Shown one piece after another: positions 26,057 to 33,478 of a DNA stretch of 64,000 bases. Position 1 is the first letter of the stretch, and each line of letters opens with the position of its first letter. Both the position numbers and the translations under genes were made by a program. The stretch is from CAWKEY01 sp963848675 (lineage in GTDB: Bacteria > Pseudomonadota > Gammaproteobacteria > Methylococcales > Methylomonadaceae), in the NCBI GenBank assembly GCA_963848675.1, contig CAWKEY010000052.1, forward strand, positions 62,001-126,000, read 5' to 3'. Below the pieces are notes generated by a model. That model saw nothing but the letters and a program-made list of their open reading frames with translations, did no database searches and had not been told where the DNA came from.

Positions 26057-26404
26057 TTAAACAAGCGCGAGCAAGGCCGCCAGTTTGGCCTTGATTTCCT
26101 GAATTTCGGCAATACTGGTTTTGCCCTTAAACCGGGCTTGACGCGAACGCCAATCCAGACTCTTGACCTGATCCGCCAAAGCCGCCCCGGAGACTTCAGC
26201 ACCCGACAGACGCACTTCAAACGGATAACCTTTGATTTGGCTAGTAATGGGCACACAGACCAGCAGGCCTGTCTTGCTGTTATACGCTTTAGGACTAAGC
26301 ACAACGGCAGGCAGTCCGTTTTTAGTCGCGACGTGGGCGTCGCTCCCACAATTAGCGTTTAACCAGACAATATCGCCTACATCAGGAATATAAGGCGCAG
26401 ACAT
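26057..26404 (-). CDS. mazF: MazF-family toxin with REP-altered active-site loop
   Basis: This 115-residue protein follows E. coli MazF: YIPDVGDIVWLN, PAVVLSPKAYNSKTGLLVCV, PITSQIKGYPFEVRLSG and ALADQVKSLDWRSR. MazF is an RNA-cutting toxin. The beta1-beta2 loop, which in E. coli reads DFDPTKGSEQAGHR before PAVVL, is here NANCGSDAHVATKNGL. Residues about 19-28 are encoded by a half-REP (26323-26349). The conserved Arg before PAVVL (Arg29 in E. coli), which takes part in catalysis, is Leu here, while the later Thr is kept. The toxin may therefore be weak or inactive. Its start overlaps the mazE stop. Confidence 0.88.
   Translation of the reverse strand: MSAPYIPDVGDIVWLNANCGSDAHVATKNGLPAVVLSPKAYNSKTGLLVCVPITSQIKGYPFEVRLSGAEVSGAALADQVKSLDWRSRQARFKGKTSIAEIQEIKAKLAALLALV
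26323..26349. repeat. Half-REP inside mazF
   Basis: The sequence TAGTCGCGACGTGGGCGTCG-CTCCCAC is one arm of the REP family, in frame within mazF. Read on the minus strand it gives the peptide GSDAHVAT. There is no partner arm. Confidence 0.85.
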
Positions 26405-26646
26405 CAGAGCTGTTCCTGACCTTGCGCAATGCCAAAATCAATTTCGGCATGTTGGTTTTCGGCGGTAATGTCATTCAGTAAATCATCCAGGGTAAAAGCA
26501 GGCGCGACCGGTTCAATAATGATGCGCCCGCCCTCTGCACGCACCTCTACCGGTTGATCCAGCGCCAACTGCGCCGATTGCATAATCGCGGCAGGAATCC
26601 TCACCGCCGGGCTGTTGCCCCATTTTTTTAATACTTGAACCGTCAT
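26404..26646 (-). CDS. mazE: MazE-family antitoxin
   Basis: The start at 26646 (MTVQVLKKWGNSPAVRIPAA) is chosen because GAGG lies 8 nt upstream; an ATG two codons earlier (26652) is too close to it. The 80-residue protein has the MazE swapped-hairpin DNA-binding fold (WGNSPAVRIP, QPVEVRAEGGRIIIEP) and an acidic toxin-binding tail (FTLDDLLNDITAENQHAEID). It partners the MazF encoded next, overlapping by one base (TGATG). If MazF is damaged, MazE may persist only as a regulator. Confidence 0.9.
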   Translation of the reverse strand: MTVQVLKKWGNSPAVRIPAAIMQSAQLALDQPVEVRAEGGRIIIEPVAPAFTLDDLLNDITAENQHAEIDFGIAQGQEQL

Positions 26647-26744
26647 AAACATTACCTCAATGTAGATACAATTGTTGATACTTTTGAAGTATAGGCGTTG
26701 TGTTTTTAGCTGGCAAGGAATATGGGTAGCCTAAGGCATTGCGC

Positions 26745-28397
26745 CTAGGCTAAATATTTCAGCACTTTTTGGCTACGCTCTTTCAATTTCACTTTTTGTT
26801 TATTATCACCGGCAAAATCCGGCATCCATTTGCCGGCTTGCTCCATCAGGGCTTTAACCTTTTGCGCAACAACTTTGGCATCGGCACCTTGCCACTCGCC
26901 TTTTTCCAGCTCTTGCAACAAACGGGTGTCGTGTTCCTGCGCTTGAATGGGTTTGAGAAAGGTTTCAATTTCCTGGTCAATGGGGCTGAGGCTGCCTAAG
27001 CGTTGTTGTTCTGCTTCCTGTTTTAAGCGCATTTCTTCAATTACTTGCAGTTCAGCCTGTCTTTTTTCTTGCTCTTGCAGTTGCCGTAATTCGGCTTGCT
27101 GTTTAAGGGCGTTTTGTTTGCTTAGCTGCTGTTGCATCCAGGCGGTTAAATTACTGTTGCCAGTTTCCAGCCATTGTTGGAGTTGGATGTCAGGCGATTT
27201 GGGGTCGATTTCCACCAATAGCCAGCCAAAAGGTAATAGTGATTGTTTGTTGCTTATATCATCAGCGGCCAGCCACCAGGTAAGGGGTTGTTTTTGCCAT
27301 TTTGGCCGCTCGCCACGGCCCTGCATAATCTTGATACTGCGCACACCATTGAGCGTCAGCGCCTCGGCACCACTGTGACGGCCAACCCTAAGCAAAAACG
27401 CATCGCCATCATCTAAACGTTTCAACAAACCGCTTCCCAGCAGTTGTTCCATTTGTTTTACCCAATCCGTTTTAAGGTAATTGCGCTCTTTCATGGCATT
27501 TAACTCTTGCCAAAATAAACCCATGTAAAAGGCATTACAGGCTTGAGCAATGGCTTTTGCAGTCCAGTGCAACTGCTGTTTGGGCAGTTTAGGATTATTT
27601 GACCCAAGCGATTGGGTATTGTGCAGGGTTAAACTGCCAGTAAAGCCTTGGTAATGATGTGGTGTTATGCATTCCAGCAGTTGGTAGAGATTGCTGGCTT
27701 CAGCTTGTGATTGCACTAACTGACCATTTTTGATGACGGGCTTGCGTTTGCGGTTGACGGCAAACTGCACCTGGCAAGCGGGGTTGTCGGCATTGCCTTG
27801 CCAGCCGGCATCAGCGAGTGATACCAGGCGCATGGGGTCGGTATGAAATTTACCCTCGAACAACCGCTCCTGGAGTTGTTGGTTGCGTTCATTACGATCT
27901 ATTAAGGACTTTTCATGATTGATCTCATCCAATAATGCCGTGCGAATAGCGCCTTTGATGCTACTGCCGGGCAGCAAGGGTTTACCGTCAAGCGGATTGT
28001 AAAAGGTGCGTTCGATTTCCAGCTTATTGATCACCCTTCTGCCATGGCCTTCCTGCTGCGCGGTCTTGCCAATACGTTTTTCATACAGTGATTTGACGCC
28101 ACTGGCAGTAGGAACAGGTGGCATGGCGAAGGCCAGCAATTTTTCCCGGTGGTTATGAAAAAACGCCTGCACCTTGGTTAACATGGTGTCGTCCGGCTTG
28201 CCATTGACGATAGTCAGTAATTGTTGTTTATCGCGGTCGCTCAAACCTGCCAATGCGGCTTGGCTGTCGAAGCCGTATAAAGCACCGGCTTCCTCATCAA
28301 TCACATAGTTACCCGGCTCATAGCTTTCATCGGCGCCTATGTGCAAGGGCGACAATGGTGTGTATTTAAGCGTGTAATGTTGTAAAAAATTGCTCAT
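26745..28397 (-). CDS. csm5: Csm5, type III-A RAMP protein with long C-terminal extension
   Basis: The N-terminal part reads YTLKYTPLSPLHIGADESYE, and residues about 145-155 read KPLLPGSSIKGAIRTALL, the glycine-rich RAMP loop of Csm5. It caps the 3' end of the crRNA in the Csm complex and helps crRNA maturation. At 550 residues it is well above the usual ~350-400. The excess is a Gln/Glu/Arg-rich coiled coil (about 419-466, QQQLSKQNALKQQAELRQLQ…) and a helical tail ending KLKERSQKVLKYLA. The next gene upstream, csm4, ends 28 bp away inside a REP. Confidence 0.9.
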   Translation of the reverse strand: MSNFLQHYTLKYTPLSPLHIGADESYEPGNYVIDEEAGALYGFDSQAALAGLSDRDKQQLLTIVNGKPDDTMLTKVQAFFHNHREKLLAFAMPPVPTASGVKSLYEKRIGKTAQQEGHGRRVINKLEIERTFYNPLDGKPLLPGSSIKGAIRTALLDEINHEKSLIDRNERNQQLQERLFEGKFHTDPMRLVSLADAGWQGNADNPACQVQFAVNRKRKPVIKNGQLVQSQAEASNLYQLLECITPHHYQGFTGSLTLHNTQSLGSNNPKLPKQQLHWTAKAIAQACNAFYMGLFWQELNAMKERNYLKTDWVKQMEQLLGSGLLKRLDDGDAFLLRVGRHSGAEALTLNGVRSIKIMQGRGERPKWQKQPLTWWLAADDISNKQSLLPFGWLLVEIDPKSPDIQLQQWLETGNSNLTAWMQQQLSKQNALKQQAELRQLQEQEKRQAELQVIEEMRLKQEAEQQRLGSLSPIDQEIETFLKPIQAQEHDTRLLQELEKGEWQGADAKVVAQKVKALMEQAGKWMPDFAGDNKQKVKLKERSQKVLKYLA

Positions 28398-28412
28398 CTT
28401 GTGCCCGCTTTT

Positions 28413-28484
28413 GTGGGAGCGACGCCTACGTCGCGATTAGAAATGGTTGGTTGTCGTTAGTCGCGATGTGGGCATCGCTCCCAC
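28413..28484. repeat. REP copy at the csm4-csm5 junction
   Basis: A full palindrome, GTGGGAGCGACGCCTACG at 28413 and GGCATCGCTCCCAC ending at 28484. The minus strand through it encodes the last 19 codons of csm4, and the TAG stop of csm4 (28426-28428) is part of the arm's ACGTAGGCG. Confidence 0.9.
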
Positions 28485-29490
28485 CTGTTGCGGTTAGGTT
28501 TACGCCGATTATCGGCGTATAGCCCTGGTGTACGGTGGCCTTGAGTGTTTTGGATAATTCGCCATTGCCGCCAATGCCTTGACCAATAAAACCGGTTGTT
28601 GGCGGAGGTGTATAAAAAACAGCAGCGGTTTGTGCCAATAACACCGGATTCTTAAAGGGCTTGCCTTCTTGATGCACGGCTATGTCGCCATGCCGGCCAA
28701 AGCGGGTAAACAGTTGATAATAGCTGTGCTGACTGTCGAAGCTCAAGCCTTGCGGCGCGCAGGGTGCGAGGGTTAAACAGGTATTGGCATTGTTTTGTGC
28801 AGGTAAGGGATGTTGCTGGAAGTCTACAATTTCAAACTTGCCCATACCGATGCTGGCATCTTTACCAAACCCGAAAGTGCCAATGTCGGTCAGACATTGT
28901 TGGCAGTCTTCCGGGCTTATGCGGTCAGTATCCAGCAGTACATAGACTGTCCAGCGCAAGCCGGGGATAAACCACTCCTGTTCGACACTGTAGGGCGCAA
29001 AGCCGTTCTCGCCGGTGGTGTTGGTTTGGCGATTGATGGTGTTGTGGGGGTGCGGGTGTTTTTCGCTGAGGGCTGATGTGGCTAGTCGCGACGTGGGCGT
29101 CGCTCCCACAAATACAGCTTCTACAGGTTTATTGGTTATCGTTGAGGCAATGGCTTTAGCATTGACGGCATGGCGCAACCATTGCTTAAGCGGCTTGTGC
29201 AGTTCGGATTCCGGCAACCAGTCGCGCTTTTTAACGGCTTTGCGGTCTTCGCCTTCCGGGAGTTGGTAAAAGCAACCCGGCAATTTCGGTAACGGCAGGT
29301 AACCTTCTGGAAAGGCGTCAGAAACCACAGCAAAAGGTCTATTTTGGTTATAACCGTCCAGGCAGTTGTTCAATGCAGATTCACCTAGCCGATTACGAAT
29401 CGCCCAACATAGTTGCCCGAACAGGGTGTCGCCTTTCAGCGGCGTGGCAAAGGCCGATAAAGGTTTGAGTGTCACGCAAAAGCCTTGCAT
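28426..29490 (-). CDS. csm4: Csm4, type III-A RAMP protein with two REP-derived segments
   Basis: This 354-residue protein begins FCVTLKPLSAFATPLKGDTL-FGQLCW, the Csm4/Cmr3-like RAMP start, and has the glycine-rich loop IGTFGFGKDASIGMGKFEI in the middle. Csm4 binds the crRNA 5' tag next to Cas10. Residues about 127-136 (VGATPTSRL) come from a half-REP at 29083-29109. The last 19 residues (GSDAHIATNDNQPFLIAT) and the stop come from the REP at 28413-28484. The native C-terminus probably ended near residue 335 (…YTPIIGVNLTATG). The start overlaps the csm3 stop (TAATG). Confidence 0.92.
   Translation of the reverse strand: MQGFCVTLKPLSAFATPLKGDTLFGQLCWAIRNRLGESALNNCLDGYNQNRPFAVVSDAFPEGYLPLPKLPGCFYQLPEGEDRKAVKKRDWLPESELHKPLKQWLRHAVNAKAIASTITNKPVEAVFVGATPTSRLATSALSEKHPHPHNTINRQTNTTGENGFAPYSVEQEWFIPGLRWTVYVLLDTDRISPEDCQQCLTDIGTFGFGKDASIGMGKFEIVDFQQHPLPAQNNANTCLTLAPCAPQGLSFDSQHSYYQLFTRFGRHGDIAVHQEGKPFKNPVLLAQTAAVFYTPPPTTGFIGQGIGGNGELSKTLKATVHQGYTPIIGVNLTATGGSDAHIATNDNQPFLIAT
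29083..29109. repeat. Half-REP inside csm4
   Basis: TAGTCGCGACGTGGGCGTCG-CTCCCAC, a single REP arm, in frame in csm4 and giving VGATPTSRL. It lies in a probable surface loop, between a helical segment and a His/Asn/Thr-rich linker. Confidence 0.85.
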
Positions 29491-30209
29491 TAGGCGGCCT
29501 CTTTTAGGTTGAGTTGATCCAATTTGCTTTGAATGTCTTGATCTTCCAGTTTTAAGCCAAGAAATTTGATTTTACCGTAGCCGCGCGAACCGGAACCACC
29601 CAGGCCGGTGAGTTCCAGTAACTTCAGCCCAATCAGGATGGTGTCGGTCAAGTCTTCGTTATCGTGGACACGGATAGTGAGATTGAAGTCAAACTTGGCG
29701 GTGGCCGGAACCCGCTCGGTGTTGCGTGGGTGTTCGGCAGTGCCTTTGATGCGGTCGATGGTGTTTTCCATTTTGACTTCGGTGAGCAGCAGGTTTTTTT
29801 CGTCCATTGTTTTGACCCAATCCGCAGCGAGTGAGCAATCCCAGAATGCCAGTCGGCTGGGACCGATTTCGGCGAGCAAATCTTGATCAATATCGCCATC
29901 GGGCGCGCCACCGAAAAGTTTGATCAACGATTTGGCTTTCTCCTGTACCTTGCTGTCCAATTTTTTTAGGTGCTTAAAGCTTAAAGGTTGGCCATCAGTT
30001 TGTCCGACTACGCCTAATTGCCATTCCAGCAAGCTGCGCATTTTGCCTTTGATGCTGGAACCAGGAATGTAAGGTTGTTGGTTGATCGGGTTTTTGATCA
30101 CCGGGTTGTCGGTGCCGCCAATATGAATTTCGGTGTTGCCGCTGCCAATATGCAGGCCGCTGAGCAGTTCGATTTGGCCGGTGAGTTTTTGGATTTTTGT
30201 GAGTTGCAT
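29490..30209 (-). CDS. csm3: Csm3, backbone subunit and target-RNA nuclease
   Basis: This 239-residue RAMP protein forms the helical backbone of the Csm complex and cuts bound target RNA every six bases. The catalytic Asp is present at residue 34 (HIGGTDNPVIKNP). The RAMP loop YIPGSSIKGKMRSLLEW follows. The C-terminal GLGGSGSRGYGKIKFLGL is the second glycine-rich loop. Length is normal and no REP insertion is present. It overlaps csm4 by one base and follows csm2 with a 15-bp gap. Confidence 0.95.
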   Translation of the reverse strand: MQLTKIQKLTGQIELLSGLHIGSGNTEIHIGGTDNPVIKNPINQQPYIPGSSIKGKMRSLLEWQLGVVGQTDGQPLSFKHLKKLDSKVQEKAKSLIKLFGGAPDGDIDQDLLAEIGPSRLAFWDCSLAADWVKTMDEKNLLLTEVKMENTIDRIKGTAEHPRNTERVPATAKFDFNLTIRVHDNEDLTDTILIGLKLLELTGLGGSGSRGYGKIKFLGLKLEDQDIQSKLDQLNLKEAA

Positions 30210-30224
30210 GGTTTTGCCTCCTGA

Positions 30225-30605
30225 TCAGTTTGGGCGTTCTTGTTTGTAAAAGCCCATGAAAGCTTCCATGAACAGTTTGAAGGTGTGCAAGGTTTCTGCA
30301 CAAATGACTTGCTTCAACCCAGTGTTAAGTAAGCTGACAAAATTATGATCCACCAATTTGCGGCCTTCGGCATAAGCAACTTTGGCGTTGAGCATCCGGA
30401 TAAAGGGCAAGTATTCTTCGAACTTTTCCGGATGGAGCAGCACCTTGTTATCCCATAACACAAGTTCGTCATAGAATTTTCTAAGTTGGGTCGATTTATT
30501 GACTCTGTCGCCACCGCTTGCAACTTCTTTGGCTGCATCTTTAGCAATGGTGTTAAATAATTCCGGGTCAAGCTTTTCGCCGGTCTTGCTGAGTTTGATG
30601 TCCAT
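30225..30605 (-). CDS. csm2: Csm2, small subunit
   Basis: This 126-residue, mostly helical protein reads STQLRKFYDELVLWDNKVLL and FIRMLNAKVAYAEGRKLVDH-NFVSLL, the Csm2 signature. It lines the target RNA on the minor filament of the complex. It sits between cas10 (62-bp gap containing a half-REP) and csm3. Length is normal. Confidence 0.92.
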   Translation of the reverse strand: MDIKLSKTGEKLDPELFNTIAKDAAKEVASGGDRVNKSTQLRKFYDELVLWDNKVLLHPEKFEEYLPFIRMLNAKVAYAEGRKLVDHNFVSLLNTGLKQVICAETLHTFKLFMEAFMGFYKQERPN

Positions 30606-30636
30606 GCTGTTTTTCCTGTGGTTAGTAGTTGGTTGT

Positions 30637-30663
30637 TAGTCGCGACGAAGGCGTCGCTCCCAC
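30637..30663. repeat. Half-REP between cas10 and csm2
   Basis: TAGTCGCGACGAAGGCGTCG-CTCCCAC lies just after the cas10 stop. The TAG stop itself (30668-30670) lies in the adjoining CGCGACTAGCG, so the end of cas10 may also have been reshaped by the repeat. Confidence 0.8.
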
Positions 30664-30667
30664 GCGA

Positions 30668-33478
30668 CTAGCGTTGCTGGTACAAATGGCAAAACAAAGC
30701 GACCCGGTAATTTCCGCCATGCCTGATAATACCGGCATTAGCAATTTCCTCGGCGAGTTCTGCTTGCCGCCGTTTACGCTGCTCTTTGTCGAGCTGCTTG
30801 TTGCGCTCCAGCATGCGCACGGTGCGATAGGCAAAATAGCTGTGCCAGATGGCATTTTCGGGTTTTTCATTGACCTTTTCGGCCATGTCGATCAGGTTGA
30901 GCAGACCATAGACGTAACCGGTGCTTAGGCTGTTGTCCTGGCTGAGTTCTTGTAAGCGGATTAGCCGGTTGTTGGTGAGTTGGCTGAATTCTTCCCAGAA
31001 CATGGGTTGGTTAAAGCAGGTTACGGCGTTTTTGGGCAATCGAGGTACTCGCGACGTGGGCGTCGCTCCCACAGACGTCGCTCCAACAGATGTTGCTCCC
31101 ACAAGTGTCGCTTCCACTGTGTTTGGATTGTGCGCTTTGGCTTGCTCCAGTGTTTTTTCTGCCATTTCGCCCAATTGATTGATCGGCAAACCAGGCTTGG
31201 TGGTGCTGATGCCGGCGGAAAAGTGTACTTCCGGATTTCTGGCTACATAGCGTTGAAAAGCTTGCCGCATTGTGCCGGCCAGTTTGATTTGCGATAGCCA
31301 GGGGCCGATTAGGAAGAAGTCATCACCACCGGCAAATACGGTATAGGTGTTTCGGTATTCGGTTTGGCATAGCCATGGCAGATAGACGGTAAAAAAGGCA
31401 TTGATTTGCCGGGATAGTGCAGCGGTTTTGCTGAAACTGACATCGTTGCCCAGGCCAGATTGAAAGATCATACCGAGATTATCGACATCGCCTTTTAAGG
31501 TGGAAAGGGCGCTGATGCCTTGCCATTGATGATTTTCCTGCAAGCTTTGGTCTTCACAGGCGATATGATTGAGGGTCTTCGCTTCGCCTAAATCCAATTT
31601 ATCTTCACCGGCATATTTGCCTAATGCGGCTTCGGCTTGGGCTTTATCATCGAATAATGGCACGTAGGCGTTGATAGTGCGCCGGGCATAACCGTTCCAC
31701 AGCGCTTTATCAGCGGATGTGTGCAAGGAAAAATCCCAGGCTCTCAATAAGTTGCCGTTTTTGGCTTGTTCGCCAAATTTACCTTGAGCATCTTCATTTT
31801 CCGCAAAACTAATGTGATAGCCGAAAATCGGGATTTTTAAGGTACTGGTCATACCTAATGATTGGCGGGTAATTAGGATGCGTTCGCGACGTGTTAACCA
31901 ATGACCTGCTTCTATTTGATCCCAGGCCAGTTTACTAATATGGGTGTCTTGTTCCAGCTGTTCACTTGCCGGTGAGCGGCCATCAATCTTGCAAACGCCT
32001 TTTTTATTATCAAAGCTATCAAGGAAGTCTTCGAAAATAATCGGTGCGGCTGAATTTCCGCACAGGTTTAAGCGTTGGTTTTTGATGATCTCCAGTTGTT
32101 CAAACAGTTTTTTGATGAGCTGTTGGTAGGGGCTGGCTGTTTTTAGTCGCGACGTAGGCGTCGCTCCCACGGTGGGATTAATATCTGTGGGAGCGACGCC
32201 TACGTCGCGACTATCGCAGTGACGACGAAAATCATTGCATGATGCTGGTGTCCAGGCCAGACCGACACCGGCTTGCCCCCAACTGTGCTGCAAAAACCAG
32301 CTATCCAGTTCCTGTTGCACCTGTTGCAATTTTTTGAGGGTTGCAGGAGTATTGTCCGCAACAATCATAAATTTGCCAGCGGCATTAATCACCTGGCTGG
32401 TGGATGGCAAATCCAGAGCATCCAGCACTTTTAACGCCGCGCATTCACTGAGCAGCGACACATAAAACGAGCGTCCGCGCAGCAGTTTCGCAGCCCGTTT
32501 ATTGGTTTCGCCGCCGCTGGCAAAAATGAAATCCTGAATGCCGAAAAAGTCACCCTGGATCAGTAAGAACTTTTTATCTTTCCAGCTTTGTTCCTGGGCT
32601 TTCAGTTCTTTGGCGGTAGTTTCATCGGTTTCGCCGCGTTCATGATGAAAACGCCATAACGCTGTCGCCAAGGCGGCCGCCACACGCGAATGGTCATATA
32701 GCGATACATCCGGGCGAATATTGAATGCGGTGGCCGAGGGTATCGCCTGGGTATACACACCCCAGACTGTTTCAAAGTGGTCGAGCCATAGCGACCAGTT
32801 GTTGCGGTGCGATTTAGGCATCAGTTTTAAGGCTTTGGTAAAGCCTTGCCATAACTCGTTGTATTCCCTTTGCGCGGCTTTATCGTCGTTGCCTTCGCAT
32901 TCTTTCGCTATGACCGGAAAGATGCTGTTGGGAGATAAAGGTTTTAGCGGATAACGGTAAACGTATTTTTGCTCGGCTTTGTTATCCAGACGAATTTGTT
33001 CGAAAAGCGGCAACTGACGTGCCGTGTAGTGATTTTTTCCGGTGGAGGTGCCTTCGTCTGCCTGGTTATATGCTTCAAATTCTTCACGATCAAACCCTGA
33101 CGCCACCCGATCCGCTGTGGCGATAATCCATTGCAGAAAGGTTTCCGGTTTGTGATGCATGGCGGCGGCATTGATGAATGAGTCATCGGCCTCTTTGGTT
33201 TTCCATGAACCGAAAGGGGCAAAATCGGCGCCTGTTAACTCAGGCATGGTGTCTTCAATCAAGTCCATCGCCAGGCCAGTATAGGCGGCGTGGACATGAC
33301 TGAACCAACCTTTATCATCTGTGTATTTTTTACGATGCGGACAATAAAGCTGTTTGTTGGCATCCAGGGTTTCCTGATTAACCGGGATTTTTGCGCGTTC
33401 GGCGAACTTCCCAAGATCATGCAAAAAAGCCGCTAGCGCGATGCGGCTGGATTGTTCAAGCAATGCTTTGTTGGTCAT
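30668..33478 (-). CDS. cas10: Cas10/Csm1, signal-generating subunit with two REP-derived insertions
   Basis: This 936-residue protein carries an N-terminal HD nuclease (FLHDLGKFAERA, about 18-29) for single-stranded DNA and a palm domain with the cyclase motif FAGGDDFFLIGPW (about 716). It should therefore make cyclic oligoadenylates that activate the CARF proteins nearby. It is longer than usual. Residues about 422-445 (SRDVGVAPTDINPTVGATPT-SRL) come from a full REP at 32144-32213, and residues about 787-810 (LVGATSVGATSVGATPTSR) from a half-REP plus three 15-bp units at 31049-31117. Both lie outside the catalytic motifs. The start overlaps the upstream CARF gene by 4 bp. Confidence 0.95.
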   Translation of the reverse strand: MTNKALLEQSSRIALAAFLHDLGKFAERAKIPVNQETLDANKQLYCPHRKKYTDDKGWFSHVHAAYTGLAMDLIEDTMPELTGADFAPFGSWKTKEADDSFINAAAMHHKPETFLQWIIATADRVASGFDREEFEAYNQADEGTSTGKNHYTARQLPLFEQIRLDNKAEQKYVYRYPLKPLSPNSIFPVIAKECEGNDDKAAQREYNELWQGFTKALKLMPKSHRNNWSLWLDHFETVWGVYTQAIPSATAFNIRPDVSLYDHSRVAAALATALWRFHHERGETDETTAKELKAQEQSWKDKKFLLIQGDFFGIQDFIFASGGETNKRAAKLLRGRSFYVSLLSECAALKVLDALDLPSTSQVINAAGKFMIVADNTPATLKKLQQVQQELDSWFLQHSWGQAGVGLAWTPASCNDFRRHCDSRDVGVAPTDINPTVGATPTSRLKTASPYQQLIKKLFEQLEIIKNQRLNLCGNSAAPIIFEDFLDSFDNKKGVCKIDGRSPASEQLEQDTHISKLAWDQIEAGHWLTRRERILITRQSLGMTSTLKIPIFGYHISFAENEDAQGKFGEQAKNGNLLRAWDFSLHTSADKALWNGYARRTINAYVPLFDDKAQAEAALGKYAGEDKLDLGEAKTLNHIACEDQSLQENHQWQGISALSTLKGDVDNLGMIFQSGLGNDVSFSKTAALSRQINAFFTVYLPWLCQTEYRNTYTVFAGGDDFFLIGPWLSQIKLAGTMRQAFQRYVARNPEVHFSAGISTTKPGLPINQLGEMAEKTLEQAKAHNPNTVEATLVGATSVGATSVGATPTSRVPRLPKNAVTCFNQPMFWEEFSQLTNNRLIRLQELSQDNSLSTGYVYGLLNLIDMAEKVNEKPENAIWHSYFAYRTVRMLERNKQLDKEQRKRRQAELAEEIANAGIIRHGGNYRVALFCHLYQQR
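31049..31117. repeat. Half-REP with three 15-bp tandem units inside cas10
   Basis: TCGCGACGTGGGCGTCGCTC-CCAC (31049-31072) is followed by three decayed 15-bp units (AGACGTCGCTCCAAC, AGATGTTGCTCCCAC, AAGTGTCGCTTCCAC). All are in frame in cas10, C-terminal to the GGDD motif. Confidence 0.85.
32144..32213. repeat. Full REP palindrome inside cas10
   Basis: The arms TAGTCGCGACGTAGGCGTCG-CTCCCAC (32144-32170) and its reverse complement (32187-32213) surround a 16-bp loop. The minus strand is open through both arms and encodes SRDVGVAPT … VGATPTSRL between the HD and palm domains. Confidence 0.9.

Noticed and set aside
28764..29333. Plus-strand frames across csm4
   Set aside because: Shadows of csm4 on the opposite strand, without start signals or homology.
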